DNA from: Bolinopsis microptera
Taxonomy: Eukaryota > Ctenophora > Tentaculata > Lobata > Bolinopsidae
DNA: 64,000 nucleotides
Reading direction: 5' to 3'
NCBI RefSeq assembly: GCF_026151205.1
Contig: NC_087074.1
Span: 20,738,765-20,802,764 of the forward strand
Under the pieces are notes generated by a model. The model was given only the letters and a program-made list of their open reading frames with translations, made no database searches and had not been told where the DNA came from. Below, one piece after another: positions 33,169 through 46,350 of the stretch. The position numbers were made by a program, and so were the translations under genes. Position 1 is the first letter of the stretch, and every line of letters starts with the position of its first letter.

Positions 33169-35700
33169 TGTCTTTTAGAACTTGAGAAAATTAAGTCAAT
33201 TCAACTGTTTAGTCATGTGTTTCAGAGAGAATAGTTCGTTATCTTTACCACTGTAAAGATAACCAATTTTAATTAATCGAATAAGGAGTGGAATTGGCTT
33301 AATGAATCTTGAAAAAAAACTCTTATTTCTGAAGATTATTTGTATAAAGGTAAGTTGGTAACACGAAATAAAGCTCACTCTTTAACTTTTGTTCTCTCTT
33401 TGTGTTTTAGTTTAATTTTCTATGACTTTTTGTCAATTTCACTAGAAGAAGGTGTATAAATAGCAACTTCAGATTGGCCATCGAAACTTACATCAGAATT
33501 TCACAGGATATATAAGACAAATGTTTTAGTGTGTACAGACTTTTACGCTACGTTAAATAAGCCATTAGGGGGTATTACAGGTACATTGATACCATGTTTT
33601 GCTACAGACCCCCCCCCCCCCACCGAGGAGTCTTTTTACGTGAATCTCTGCTGCATATATTAAAGAAGTCGCTAATATCGTAATGCAAATAACACGCATA
33701 ACTTAATGAATTCCTCACATTTGTTTAAATATCGGTTATTTCTTAATTTACCAATAAACAACATACCGTAATAATGCAGGTCGGTTTTAAGTCTACCGAT
33801 TAGTTAACATTCATACAGATAAAATACTTCTCTGCAGTAATTATTTTAAAAAACTGGTAGGGTAAAATCCGAGCTATGATTTTTGCACGTGAAACAATTA
33901 TTTTTTATCATAATTTGTTCCAACACCGAGTGTGCATCATAAGCCGTGATTTCTGGGGGGAAACTTGATCAATCTAGTAGTGGACGAATCCTCAGGGTTC
34001 AATTTAACATGCTCAGTTAGAAACAACCAGAACTCACTGTGCCATATTTACAGTACATTGTGCTATAATGTACAAATTGTACAGTGTACTAATATGTAAG
34101 TGTGTAGCATGGTTTCAGTAAATGTGTAACAGCACGATAATGATGATGGGAAAACTACACACGGTGTGTTGATGATATGAACTAGTTATGGTAACTACAT
34201 CCTCAGTGCTTCAATACAATAGCCTCCCTCTAATACAGCTGTTTAATTATATACTTATTAACAAATTATTATAGGAATGACAGGATTGCTGTCCACCTTA
34301 ACATTAACTTAACAATGGTCTCTGCGCGCGAATTGGATCAAGATTCCATTACTAACAGCACGAAGCCACACTAATGTCACATTAACCTGTAAAGGTATAG
34401 CGCTAATGGTCACATGTCACAGTAACTTGTCACATGTCACAGTTAACTTGTCACGCTCTAACTCGTACCATGTACAGTTGTGGGCGGGACACTGTTGAGT
34501 GGTAAGATATATTCATTGAGGATTGCGTGGTATGATATATTTATTAAGATTGCAGTACACTGTACAGTGTATCTAGGTATCTTATGTATTATCGGGTTTA
34601 AATTGAAGTTGGAAGTATTTGGCTATTTGTAAGTATAATTGACTAGTATAATAATAGTGAGAAATTTGCAGTATTCACCCGGATTGTACCAGCAGTCAGC
34701 ACATTTGTGGATGCACCGATTAATTTAATAAGTGGCACAGTAAGAATGTAACGCTGAACTTACTGATCCCGGACCCAACTTATACGGGATCATGGTAAGT
34801 TTATCATATTAGCCCCAATTTTACGTGGAATAAATGGAACAGTGAGGCAGTAAATTAGTAGTGTTAGTTAATAGGTAGAAACTCGTTATACTGACTTACT
34901 GGTTAAACTTAGGTAATTGTCGTTAGTCCGTATTTGAGACAAGTTCTAGAATCAAAGACTTGTTTGTTTGTATATAGAACCCGTCCCAATCTCGTCTCGG
35001 GAAACTGACCAAAACTCAATTTTGAGTTTCTATACGAGTGTTACCTGCAAGATTACTGTACCAATATTTTAATAATGGAGTTAGTGGGGATGGTTCAATG
35101 GATAGTCAGGAACCTAATGGTACCAGGTGCCGTATTCGGTACCAGGTACGTGCTAGAATTTCCTGGAAACTGCAGGACACTGGAGAGATGTCATTCATTC
35201 AGATTTTAAGCACTTTGAAGGATCAGTCAGTCAGGACGTTGAATGATTTCCGGATTTAAATGACTCCTGTCCAGGGCAAGTCATTCATTTTAAATTTCTT
35301 CTTGGTGATATTATATAATACACTAGACCAGTTGGCTATTAAGTAGAGCGAATAGGTGGTGTGATTGACAGTTCAGAGGTTGCTCCTTACAATTCAGTTG
35401 CAAATATAGATTGAGCTATAATTATAATAGAGATGTTTGTAAGCGTTTGATACAGAATCATGAGATTCGTGATAGTTTCTACCTTGTTGTACATGGTTGG
35501 AACAATCATGAATCAAATTCATACCTAACCACAGTTCATCATCAGTGTCAACAGCTTATAAGACTGTACATATCTGCACTAGATATCTATATATATCATA
35601 CGCAATTATAAACCCCATTAAAATGAATTTAAATATTGTCAATCTCACAATTTAAACTTACCACAAAACCGTAAAAAACAAATCCTTGTGTGTCACATAC
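33169..35700. other. No gene recognised
   Basis: A+T-rich sequence with repeated CACATGTCACAGTAACTTGT units near 34400-34450. An open stretch at about 35038-35259 has no convincing start or splice context. Confidence 0.35.
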
Positions 35701-35830
35701 CTTATGTCGAGGTATATCGTTGATATAATTCAAGTAGTAATATTGAACCCCACCGTGACAGATCAGCCACATGTTATCTCCACAGTTACCAGAGGTGCAC
35801 TTGAAACACTCCTTCAAATCCTTTGAGATC
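35701..35830 (-). CDS. Isolated exon, Cys-rich (possible zinc-binding) protein
   Basis: A 130-nt open block lies between an acceptor CAACAG (35836-35831) and a perfect donor AAG/GTATGT (35701/35700). It encodes 43 residues in phase 1 containing ECFKCTSGNCGDNMWLICHG. The Cys spacing (C-x2-C-x4-C-x7-C) together with a W-L-I-C segment and a later NYINDIPRHK recalls UBP-type zinc fingers (C..C....LWLCL.CG..), but this is a weak resemblance. Neighbouring exons were not identified. If real, it belongs to an otherwise unseen minus-strand gene. Confidence 0.4.
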
Positions 35831-35834
35831 CTGT

Positions 35835-36066
35835 TGGCGAGCAGACCCGTACTTCTTTACAGCTCTGAATTTAATTAATTAATTAATAAAGAGGACGAAC
35901 TTTAATTGAGCAGACCGTACTTCTTTATCCGGTCTGTAATTAATTATTAATTAATTAATTATGAGGAATGAACTGTTCATTTTAGCAAACCGTTATTCTT
36001 TACCAGTTCTGAAATTAATTAATTAATTAAATAATTAATGAGGGAATGACTGTTCATTTGAGCAGG
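35835..36066. repeat. ~80-95-bp tandem repeat, 3 copies
   Basis: The unit is GAGCAGACCGTACTTCTTTA..GGTCTGAATTAATTAATTAA followed by GAGGA(AT)GAACTGTTCATTTTAGCA. Copies differ by indels, especially in the ATTA runs. Confidence 0.75.
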
Positions 36067-37126
36067 TTGTAAATTTGGTGAAGTTTCAGTAGTTTGCTAG
36101 AATGAATTAGGTAGTGTTAAAAAGAGCGAAAAATTTAAAAAAAACGTTTTATAGATACTAAATTAGATAATACCAAAGGGTTGTTGCGCGATGCGTTAAC
36201 TAAGCGTGGCGCTAGTATTTTAAGAATATGAGGAATATTTGGTAATTTTAAAAAATTAGTAAGGTGTACCTTGCCATATTATTCTCGCTTTACACTTAAA
36301 ATACACAGCGATAATGTAACTTTCAACATAATCTTCCCACCAATAATTCACTTATACACATCATATAAAAGCTGTGCCTGTTTTCTTTTGTTTTATAAAT
36401 TGCACAACAGGTGCTTTCGTAAGTCGCAAACCACAATTTCTTCGCTCTGTGACTGATGTCAGCTTAGGACTTGAATCAATTAATATATATATTAATATGA
36501 CTTTGAATTGGACTTCGTACGATTTTTATTATTTATTTATTACGTAATGTCTTGAACTTCTATTTTTCACCTAGAGTTCAAGCGTTACGTAAACGTTGTA
36601 CCAATCACTACATTATTAACTGAATAGCTAATTAAAAACTGTACCATTTCACAAGAGTGTGATTTAGATGTCTAATACTTTAGGATTAACCGTTTGAACC
36701 TTGACACGTTCGGTAATGATTCTTGATTTGCTCTCAAGGCGCCACGACAAACCGCGTTTAAAATTCTAACCATTTATTTTAATTCCTACAAAAAGGTTAC
36801 AATGGTGTAAATAGTATTAGTATCGACTATTCAGGCCGATCATTGTTACTACACCGCAAGTTAGTTACACACCTTTGATGGTTAATACTTCCAGATACAA
36901 ATACTTGAAAGTAACTTGTGATCGTCACGCGGAGATTGCTTTTAGGCGGAACTTTTTCAGTAAAAAAATGTACGTACATAAAACTCAACACCTATTACAT
37001 GTGTGCTCAAAGGAACTATTAACTAATCGTTTTGAGCAAGTTGAGCTGTAGGAGGACTGAGATCATGACGTGCGTGTGCGATATTGTCAGATTGTTTAGC
37101 AATCAGCATTTTTATGAAGGTGTTGT
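36067..37126. other. No gene seen
   Basis: A+T-rich sequence without supported features. Confidence 0.35.
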
Positions 37127-37392
37127 GCATACTTTGTGGAGGAGTCGAGCATACTTGTGAAGGGTAATGCATACTTAGGAAGGAGTAATGCCATCTTGTG
37201 AAGGGTAGGCATACTTTGTGAAGGGAGTAATGCATACATTGTGAAGAGTGTTTGTGCATACTTTGGAAGGAGTAGTGCATACTTTGTGAAAGGAGTAAGT
37301 AGTGCATACTTTGTGAACGAGTAGTGCATAGCTTTGTGAAACGGAGTTGTGCATTTACTTTGTGAACGAGTAGTGCATACTTTGTGAAAGAG
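37127..37392. repeat. ~20-bp tandem repeat GTGCATACTTTGTGAAGGAGTA, noisy
   Basis: About 13 copies. Variation is dominated by one-base insertions and deletions (TTGTGAA, TTGGAA, TTGTGAAA). Minus-strand open frames across this region are artefacts of the repeat. Confidence 0.85.
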
Positions 37393-37958
37393 AATGGAAG
37401 TTTCCACAATGCCCGGAGAATCTACCCACTCACAAATTTACATCTTTAAGTATTAAGTATCATTCTTAATTCTGGACGCACAGTTGTGCCGAGCGCCCCG
37501 CCTTTTTGGAAAAACTCAAGTTTTAAAGGAAAGTCGTCTGCCTTTTACACAAACATTTGCTATCCTACCTAAAATCACCCGAGAAATCGTTTAAGACACA
37601 TTTCAATACCCTAAAATGCAAGGCTGATACGATATCTAAGAAAAACATTTCAAAAAATTTTCAAAAAATCCAAAATTTCAGGCAAGGCTTGTACCAAAAA
37701 GGGCCAAATTTTACAAGAGCACACCTGAAGGGGGCCATGGGGCATCTATTTTCTGTTTTAATAATGTTTAGGCATTTCAAAAAACATAGGGGGGTGGTCC
37801 CTCTTGATTGAGTTCATTTTTATTTTGCCCATAATACATGGTTGTGCCTTCAAATTTTGGGATGCCGCGAGTGCACCTAGAAGGCCAATATTTTAGGCTA
37901 AAAATCAATGAAATTAGACCTCAACGGAGTAAAAGGATATGGTATAGGTTTAACTGTG

Positions 37959-39075
37959 CCATAGAATCACATTTAAAGTGTATAAACGACAAGTACATAT
38001 AATTTGTCGAATAAGGTGGTTCGAAAAGAATTTACCTGTATTTTACAGTCAAATTTTTGATCGAGGCTGGTTTACCAAAATCGACCCAGATGATCAGCAT
38101 GTCGTCGCACCCGGGGGAGGCTTCTCAAATTATTGTTTATGATTATGAAACTTTCGGAAAGTCAAACAAAACATCATGAGAGAGCTCCCATTGTGACAAT
38201 CATAGTCCAATTTTGACCATTTGTGGGTGTGCCCTAGAAACAAATACACCAATAATCGCAAAAAGCTCTCATTTCATCACCAAAATTCAGTTTTTTCAAC
38301 AATTTTGTAATTGGGAAGCTCAAATAGCCTCAAGCTGCCATAGAAAGCTAATTTAACGTGATATAAACGACATTACATACATTTGTGGAATAGAGTGGTT
38401 GAAAAGAATATCTGTATTTGAACAGTCCAAAGTTTTTTGATCGAGGCTGCGTACCAACATCGACCCAGATGATCAGATGTCGCACGGGGAGCTTCAAATT
38501 ATGTTTAATGATTTATGAAACGTTTGGGAAAGTCAAACCAACATCATTGAGTGAGCCCTCCCCATTGTGAAGACATCATAGTCAATTTTGACCATTTGTG
38601 GTGTGCCCTAGAAAAAATACACCAAAAAATCGCCAAATCTATCATTTCATCACCAAAATTCAGTTTTTTCACATATTTTGTAATTGGAAAGCTCAAAATA
38701 GCCTCAAAGCTTGCCATAGAAGCTTAATTTAAACGACAATACAATACATTTGTGGAAATGAGTGGTTTGAAAAGCAATTTACCTGTATTTTGACAGTCAA
38801 AATTTTGATCGGAGGCTGGTACCAACATGGACCCAGTGAATCCGCATGTCGCACGGGGGAGGCTTCAAAAATTAAGTTTTATGATTATGAAACCGTTGGA
38901 AGTCAAAAAACATCATGAGAGAGCTCCCCATTGCGACATCAAGTTAATTTCGAACATTTGTGGCAACGCTAGAAAAATACACCAAAATCGCCAAAATATT
39001 CTAATTTTCCTCGCCAAAATCAGTTTTTCATAATTTTGTAATTTCAGTAGCTCAAAAATAGCCTCAAAGCTGCCT
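37959..39075. repeat. ~375-bp satellite-like tandem repeat, 3 copies
   Basis: Copies begin near 37959, 38338 and 38713 (GCCATAGAA..). Each carries GATCGAGGCTGGT.ACCAAC, GACCCAGATGATCAGCATGT, CATCATGAGAGAGCTCCCCA and TTGACCATTTGTGG. They differ by many short indels. No coding potential. Confidence 0.85.
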
Positions 39076-40889
39076 CTTACTATTGTAACAGCGCTTGAAT
39101 AATCGAATCATGTAAAAGCCTAAAAAGACCATTATTTGTTTCCATTTAAATGCAACAAAAATTTTGAGATTGCGCTGAAAACTAGGAAGTAAATTAAGTC
39201 AAAATGGTGCCACTTTGAATTTTCGTAACTCAAAAGTTAAAAAAAGATTTATGCCCATAATTTTTTTACTTGTTGAAATTTAGTTTAATTGTCCGCCGAT
39301 GAAAGCTAAGTTATTAGAGATTTTAAAAAGTGCCAACTTGTTCTTTCCCAGTCAGGGGCACACTGTGTGACGGGGTAATGTGGAAATTTCTAGATGTAAA
39401 GTGGGTAATATCCCGGTCTTAATCTTGAGGAAACTCAGTGCATTTCGTAATTTAGTTAAATTAGTTTGCTTGTTCGCTGTTAAGATTTGATAAGAGAGGA
39501 ACAATTAATTATTGTGTATATCGTAGATAGGAAATTAGTGTGTGGTTATTTGAGATTTGAGGAACAGTTTGTTTGGCATCTGTCTTATTTACTGGCACGA
39601 TTAAAATATATTGCTTTATGATTTATAAATCTAAGAATGCGTTCAAAATAAACGTTCTAAGTTTTTTTAGATAGACTGTAAGAGCGTGATTTTTTTAAAT
39701 AAGATGATCATCATAAAAAAGCCCGGATATACCAATTAAATGTGCCTATCACGCGACCCATTTTCGCTAACTTTTAAATCAATTAAATTGTAAAATGATT
39801 AAAGCCAATTGTAAAATCATTACAGCTTAATTGTAAATTCATTACATCTAAAAAATTGTAAAATCATTAAAGCTAAAGCCACAGTTTACTGCCACCTCCT
39901 TCCCAAAGTAATGCACGAGCAAGTGCGCGTCATGCACGTGCACTTTATCCAACTAAATTCCCTCTTCTCGGAGGACAGAGCCACGCTCTGTATAATTTTA
40001 TCATTACGCTTACTATACATCTAAAACCTGAATGTAAATAAACAAATGTACTAAATTACTTTTAAATGCTGTGTAAAGTCTGTTGTGGCGCTTCTTTAAT
40101 GAACAATGCAAAGGACAATGCACATTATACACGACACATCTTATATCCCCCATAGGCATAAAACACTATCTACAATGTTCAGTATCAAACTTGCGACTTT
40201 GTTTATATAGGATTTTATTATTAGGCATTAGGCACCACTGTGTCTTATACCTATTAGGAGTATTATCTATGTGTAACAACTTAAGCACACTGTTACAGGC
40301 GCACTATCTGATTTCCATTATGTGAACCAGAGCAGCTGTTCTGTCTAGTTTATCCAGAGTGGTCTTACCTTTGGTGATATCAAGAAACTTTTTTCGTATT
40401 CTAACAATACCTTTTACTTGGTACGTTCTGGTTATAAGGCACAGCTCGTCCAACATATCAATAATAAAATGGATATTTAAACTGGACTATACGAGAGATG
40501 AGCCGATTATTATAACTGCACAACCTAAATAGGGCTGATCTTGTTAATCAGCAGCGATGATGAGAGCTGCAATAACAATGTACGCACACGCAGTGTATTG
40601 TGAGCACTTACTGGGGATGATTTGCGCGGTACCTATTATTATTATATTATTGGGTTTGTCTATAGTTTACCTGGTTAGTGTAGAGCTGGAGATATTAAGT
40701 CTTAGTTAGATTTGGGAATGTCTGCAGAAAATATTCTAAAAAACAGCATTGTTTTATAATGAAATGAAAAAATTAATTATGTAGTAGTTGTACAGCATTA
40801 CTAAGGTAATGGGACTACTACGGACCCTCTACCGGCCAATCTTGTTAACAAAGCCGTAGTCAAGGTTTGGTGAACGGGAGTTAAAAGGC
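39076..40889. other. No gene seen
   Basis: A+T-rich. A short internal direct repeat AATTGTAAAATCATTA(AA)GC recurs at 39788-39872. Nothing else can be supported. Confidence 0.35.
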
Positions 40890-40893
40890 TTAA

Positions 40894-41589
40894 GGGGGGG
40901 CGGGGGGGGTCTTCATCAAAATTCTTCTCGAATTGATTTTATAGTTGTTTCTGATAGAAGGGGAGTGATATCTATCAGCTGCTTGGTTCCCATGGAAAAA
41001 TATTGTTCCTAGCCAAAATTATCGCAGTCAAGGTCAGCGCTCATGTGTAATTGGGGTTATTGCGGCGAGCGATTTTTCAATCGGCGCGCCTGAAAATTGA
41101 GTCTTAAAAATCTATTCCTCCTACATTTTTTGAGCAATCACCTGAAACTTCAGGATATGTTTAGGGATCATTTAGAAGATATCTGTCGAGCCGAATGTCT
41201 TGGACCTGGAAAAATCGTTAAAAAATGAGGTCCAAGATTTTCAAAATTGAATAAAAAATCTTCTAAGGCATATATCTCAAAATTCGGCTCGACAGATATC
41301 TTCTAAATGATCCATAGAAATATCCTAGTAAGTTTCAGGTGTTGATTGCTCAAAAAATTGTAGGAGAAGATAGATTTTAGGACTCGATTTTCAGGGGCGC
41401 GATTGAAAATCGCTCGCGCACTACAATTACACATAAGCGCTGACCTTTGACTGGCGATTAATTTGGCTACGGAACAATATTTTTCCATGGGGACCAAAAA
41501 GAAGCTGATAGAATTATCCTCCCCTCTATCAGACAACAAACTTTTAATAATCATTCCGAGATAATTTGATGAAGACCCCCCCCGGCCCC
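40894..41589. mobile_element. TTAA-flanked hairpin transposon (696 bp)
   Basis: Flanked by TTAA (40890-40893 and 41590-41593). The terminal inverted repeats extend about 300 bp inward. They start GGGGGGGCGGGGGGGGTCTT at the left and the reverse complement ends the right, continuing through GCGCTCATGTGTAATTG and GATATCTGTCGAGCCGAAT. The spacer of about 80 bp itself holds a small hairpin (GGACCT..AGGTCC). Almost the whole element is therefore one long snap-back structure with no ORF. It shares TTAA targeting with the element at 7333-8618 but not its termini. Confidence 0.8.
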
Positions 41590-42929
41590 TTAAGGGACAT
41601 AGTCAAGTGTAGCGCAACTTCTCATGTAGTGGCATCTGAGAAATGCGAAATAGGTTGTATGTAAGGATGCTCCTTAATAAATCGTCTTTTTCTCCGATAT
41701 AAAATTGACTAAGTCGGAAGAATCTCGAATAATTTAGTTGCAGCGTGCCACATTGCTAATATTGAACAAATAATTAGATAGAAAATATTAAACAGAAAAA
41801 ATGTTTTAGAAAAATGCTGTTTACACCTCATATGTCAAGCACAAACAGCTCCTCATTAAATTTAAACCATTAATTTTCTGGAGCTTTAGTTAGTATGATA
41901 AATATGTTCCAGACACCTATAATTTGGCAGGGATCCGTGTTGAAGGAAATGGAAATGTTTGGTATAATTGGTTTAATCGCTATTCGTAGTTAGACATTTT
42001 GACGTGGAATGAACTTCTACTACCAAAATTAATGAGCAATATATCTCTTTCTGAGCAATGAATGTACACAATAGAAATTCCCATGTACAAAACTAACAAA
42101 AAAAAAAAAATAAAAATACATGTATCAAACTAAAACAATTGTATATAATAAAATAATATAAAAAAATATTTTTTTTATGGTAGCTTAAACACCAAACTCT
42201 AAGACCAGTGGATAAACACAAAACTTATGCTCTATTGGTGAAACAAAGATACTAGAATCAAGATGAAACTATCAAGGTGTGTATGCATAGGACTAAAAAG
42301 TATATAGTAATCACTCTAGGACAGAAGCCAAAAAAACTAACAAACAATAGAAGAACTAGTACATACCTGTAGTAAAGCCGTATCTTTTGTTCATAAAAAC
42401 ATCCTTTGATTGCCACGGTTGAGGGAGGGAAGGGAATTTGGGTAGAGGAGGACAGAGACTAAAACAAACAGAATAGACACCTGTAAAATGGGAAGGTTAT
42501 GAAGGGAAAATACTACGGGTGTTTTTGCTTGGCTATTCTTTTTTACAATTTTCAAAAAAATTGGACCCGAGCACCATACCATAGATATAATTGTGGTGCG
42601 ACAAAATGAAACGAAATGTCGAGTTGCTCGTTGCTAAAATGTACTGTTGCTTAGCAATTTGTTGCTAATATAATATGTTCAGTTGCATTTTAGTCAGAAA
42701 TATGTGTAAAATAGCGATAGCACAATTCTCATATATTGGATTGGGTAATACTTATTATAATATTAGTGTAATTATTATAATATTACGTAATCAGCCCAGA
42801 CTACCACCCTTAAAATAAATTTTATTTTTATATGGGCGAAAACACAATATTTGGATGTTTATATGTGCAGGGTTGTCCCAAAAGAGGGGTGGGGGGGGGG
42901 TGGGGTTCAGTTCATTAATACCGTACGAT
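41590..42929. other. No gene seen
   Basis: A+T-rich, with scattered A and T homopolymers. No supported feature. Confidence 0.35.
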
Positions 42930-42950
42930 CCCCCCCCCCCCCCCCCCCCG

Positions 42951-42995
<45 letters not shown>

Positions 42996-43017
42996 CCCCC
43001 CCCCCCCCCCCCCACCC
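42930..43017. repeat. Poly-C tract (~88 nt)
   Basis: Nearly pure C with single G, T and A interruptions, preceded by a short G-rich run at 42885-42904. The complementary strand could form G-quadruplexes. Length is likely unreliable in assembly. Pro/Gly-rich ORFs over it are meaningless. Confidence 0.95.
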
Positions 43018-43336
43018 GAAAAAAAGGGGGCGACCAAGTTATCAGTGTTTAATAACTCTAGAACAGTTTGAGAACATCTGTATTAAGTGTACATGGGGCT
43101 TATTATACTCTATACTCTATAGGGTATGACCTCCAGAGTTCGAGACAAAATCTGTCACAGACCTAAAGTTCATTCGAGAGTAGAGTGTGGCAGCCTTGTT
43201 GGACGCTTTTTTACATGCGCTCTACCAACGAGGTCCTCGCCAAAACAACTCTCGATTTAGATTCACTTAAACTCTAGATTAATGTTCTGTTGAGCTAGAT
43301 GGAAAGAATTTTCCTCCGACCGCATTATTAATATAG

Positions 43337-43645
43337 CAGGAAACCCGTCTAACCGAAAAGTGGCTGTCAAGACTCAAGAGACTTAAATAATTTTTACCTC
43401 ATTTAATTCCGCGTTTTTGACACCACTTGGGGGTCAAATTTGAGCTCTAAAACTTATTCTTGGCCATTTTTTATTTTTTCATGCTGAGTAGAAGTCCATT
43501 AAAAGCATTTGGACCCAGTCAAAAAGTTTTAGTTGGATATCTTTTACGTTTTTTGCGGAATACTCGTTGTTAAAGTTGATGACCAGTGGTGTCAGTTAAA
43601 ATGGCACGGATTAAATAAGTTATATATATATCGTCTCGCTTTATA
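43337..43645 (+). repeat. Dispersed repeat R1, copy B (interrupted by MITE)
   Basis: Aligns with 2009-2349 through GACACCACTTGGGGGTC, TTTTTATTTTTTCATGCTGA and ATCGTCTCGCTTTATA. Immediately after TTTATA the MITE at 43646 begins. After the MITE the sequence resumes TATAGTAAG, equivalent to copy A's CATAGTAAG. Confidence 0.8.
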
Positions 43646-44418
43646 CAGGTGGGCCAAAAGTCAGTGTGCAAAACGTTGGGTCTTATACCTCCGCGTGTTT
43701 TATAATTGATGGGTTGTTGCTTTGCAGATTGGTTTACTCGTACCTATGGTTCGAGGGATTCTCGTCACAAAATGAAAATTCGAATATTTTAGACCACGCC
43801 ATTCAAAATTAAAACAACTTAATGTTCTCCCCGAACATGCTAGATGTCTAATTTTTTCAGATACGGTAGATGATTAAATGTTTGGCATCTGATCTGAAAA
43901 AAATGATGTGGAAACGGATTAGAAATGACGAAGTTTATCAGCATTTGTGTATCTGTTAACAAAATTGACTGGGTGATTTATGTGACACCGTGACACGACA
44001 CCTTAATTGGGCAGCTTAACGATTCCCATTAATGTTTAACGGGGGTGGTTTAACGGGTCACCTAATCCACGTGATCAGGTAGCCAATCAACTGATCACAC
44101 GTAATGAATAAACTCGATATGCTTCGTATCTCGATGATCTGAGAGAATGCTACGCTCTCATTTTTTTCAGGACAACCGTTAATTCGAATTGCCAAACACA
44201 ATTCAATAAAATTTGGCTCGATCGACTATCCAAAACTATCAAATAAATGCGAAATGAACTTCTCTTGAAATAAAAATGAAACACAAACATGTTTCGATTT
44301 GACAATTTCTCGAACCAGTGGTGGTAGTAGTCATACCAGAACAAATTATTTCCAATTGGGCACTCAGTGACTGAGCTATTAGGCAACGGTTTGCACACTG
44401 ACTTTTGGGCCCACCCTG
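43646..44418. mobile_element. Tc1/mariner-like MITE (773 bp), complete
   Basis: Terminal inverted repeats of about 28-33 bp: CAGGTGGGCCAAAAGTCAGT followed by GTGCAAA on the left, and TTTGCACACTGACTTTTGGG then CCCACCCTG on the right. They are flanked by TA on both sides. The terminal CAGGGTGGGCC(C)AAAAGT sequence and TA duplication are typical of mariner-superfamily elements. No transposase ORF remains. Fragments of the same family lie at 5640-5729 and 56768-56990. Confidence 0.88.
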
Positions 44419-46059
44419 TATATAGTAAGCTTTACGTGCTATGTAGTGCTACAGTATTAACAGCAGCATTATAGTGAGGTTGTTGTGTTAGTTCTAACGC
44501 ACTTCCAAATATCTCTTTTAATCTACACGTTACTTTCTTTAGAGAATTGTTGCTTGATTACAGTGCGTCAAGTGTTGTACATGTTTACTTTTTTAGTTAT
44601 TTCATTTAAAACCAAGGGGTCTACCGCAATAATTGGGGTTTTTTTGCAGTAAATAGGGTACATATGTTTTACTGCAATATACAGGACCATTTTCAAACCG
44701 TAGCGTTTTAGATGGGTTTGAACTTGTTTGTTAGACTTGAACAGCAAACACTAAACACTGTTACTGTCTTTAGTAGCTGTATCTTACAAAGAATAACGCT
44801 CTCGTAAATGCCACAGACAATCAGTTTTACCGCTATCAATATTCTACCATCTTCCCTGGAACAGTTCGATACACCTCGGACGATGAGCAAGTGATATTGA
44901 AAACAATAAACCTGCGAGTTGTCAAATCTAACTTTTACGTGTCTCCATGAGGGTTCGGATTAGAAAAAAACATCAGTCAACGCAGACCTAGCAAACGGGG
45001 ATCCAACTTTAATAATTTGGACTTACGTATTCAAAGTGGCGTTAAAGTTTTTGGTCAAAAGTCGATTCAAGGTATTTAGATGTCTTCTTGTGCTTGTTTT
45101 TGGGCATTTTCAGAAATTTCGCAGTCAGCAATTTACAGACAGTCAGACGAACATATTGGATGGCCGAATATGCCCTAAATCATGAAATTACAGACAAAAA
45201 TTGTCTTTCTGTCCTTTTTTCACAAAAGTTTTTGGAGTAAAGCTAAGTTAAAAAGCTGGTTAACTCCTTATTCAATATTCATATTGCGTCACTGAATGTA
45301 AGTGACTGAAAAAAATATTCCAATATTCTAAAAGTAAACACCAAATAATTCAATTTATCAGTTCTACCCAATTTATTGAAATTATGAACCTATCACCAAC
45401 GCACATCGGTACCATGCCCATTTCACCTAAAGACTTGAGGAAAAAATGCGAGTAATTTAGTAGCAGTAACTCGAATAATTGGACATTACAATCAGAAATT
45501 ATTGAATGAAATAAGAAAACTCCACGCTAGCAGGGCCTCTATCCACAAAGTTTCACGTTTATACGTAGGGATTATCAGCACTTGGGCAGTATCGTTCTGA
45601 ACCTAGTAGGGTAAATTCGTAAGTGCGCACATTTCATGAAAAGCAAAACTATACAGGCCATAGGGAAACTATATATTTTTAACGAGTTTTGTCAATTCAA
45701 ATGGCAAAACACTTTTACAGAAGACCAGAAGTCTGGTTTGACCCTTTAACTTTATTCTGAGCTGAAGAAGCTGATTTGGATTTCCACGTATAATGTGATC
45801 TATGAGATTTTAAGTTTCGTAAAGACCTTCACTCTAATGATAATGAATGTCATATAGTGATTAGGGTAAGTTATGAACTGAAAAAGTAGAAGACTCATTA
45901 CCAGGCCACGCATGGGAATAGTCATTGGGGCGACCAGCTTTGTTACCCTGCCACAATGTTTACTTCAAATATATATATTACTAGTGTTACCCGTGCCTAC
46001 GGCCGGGATTACTATCGCAGTTGAAATGCAAGTTAAACCGCCTACTATATTTTTTAAAA
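44419..46059. other. No gene seen
   Basis: A+T-rich unique sequence with no supported exon or RNA gene. Confidence 0.35.
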
Positions 46060-46350
46060 ACAGCATAACATTGTCGTATGAAAGTATGAAACTCTTTCTA
46101 CCGTCCAAACAGGACGCAATGAGAGCCCCCTCCCCCTCCCCTAATAGCGTTATAGTTTAACATGACAGTGAATCTTAACGCGGCTTAAACCTAATTAGAT
46201 TCATGTACAACGCTACATATATGCGCTACATTATATGCAGTAATGGGTAGAGGGAGAGAGCGAGGAGGGAGAAAAAAGACGAGCCATTTTAGGTCACATA
46301 TGTTGGTACAAAACCATAAATTAAACCACTTACCACCGACCGATTTAAAA
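46060..46350 (+). repeat. Dispersed repeat R4, copy 2
   Basis: Partner of 32610-32880. It carries a local purine insertion GGGAGAGAGCGAGGAGGGAG (46250-46270) not present in copy 1. Confidence 0.6.

Noticed and set aside
37023-37409. Minus-strand ORFs with repeated KYALL/HKVCT words
   Set aside because: Frames through a noisy 20-bp tandem repeat; no start context or splice sites.
42791-43129. Poly-Pro and poly-Gly open frames
   Set aside because: Translation of an 88-nt C homopolymer on either strand.
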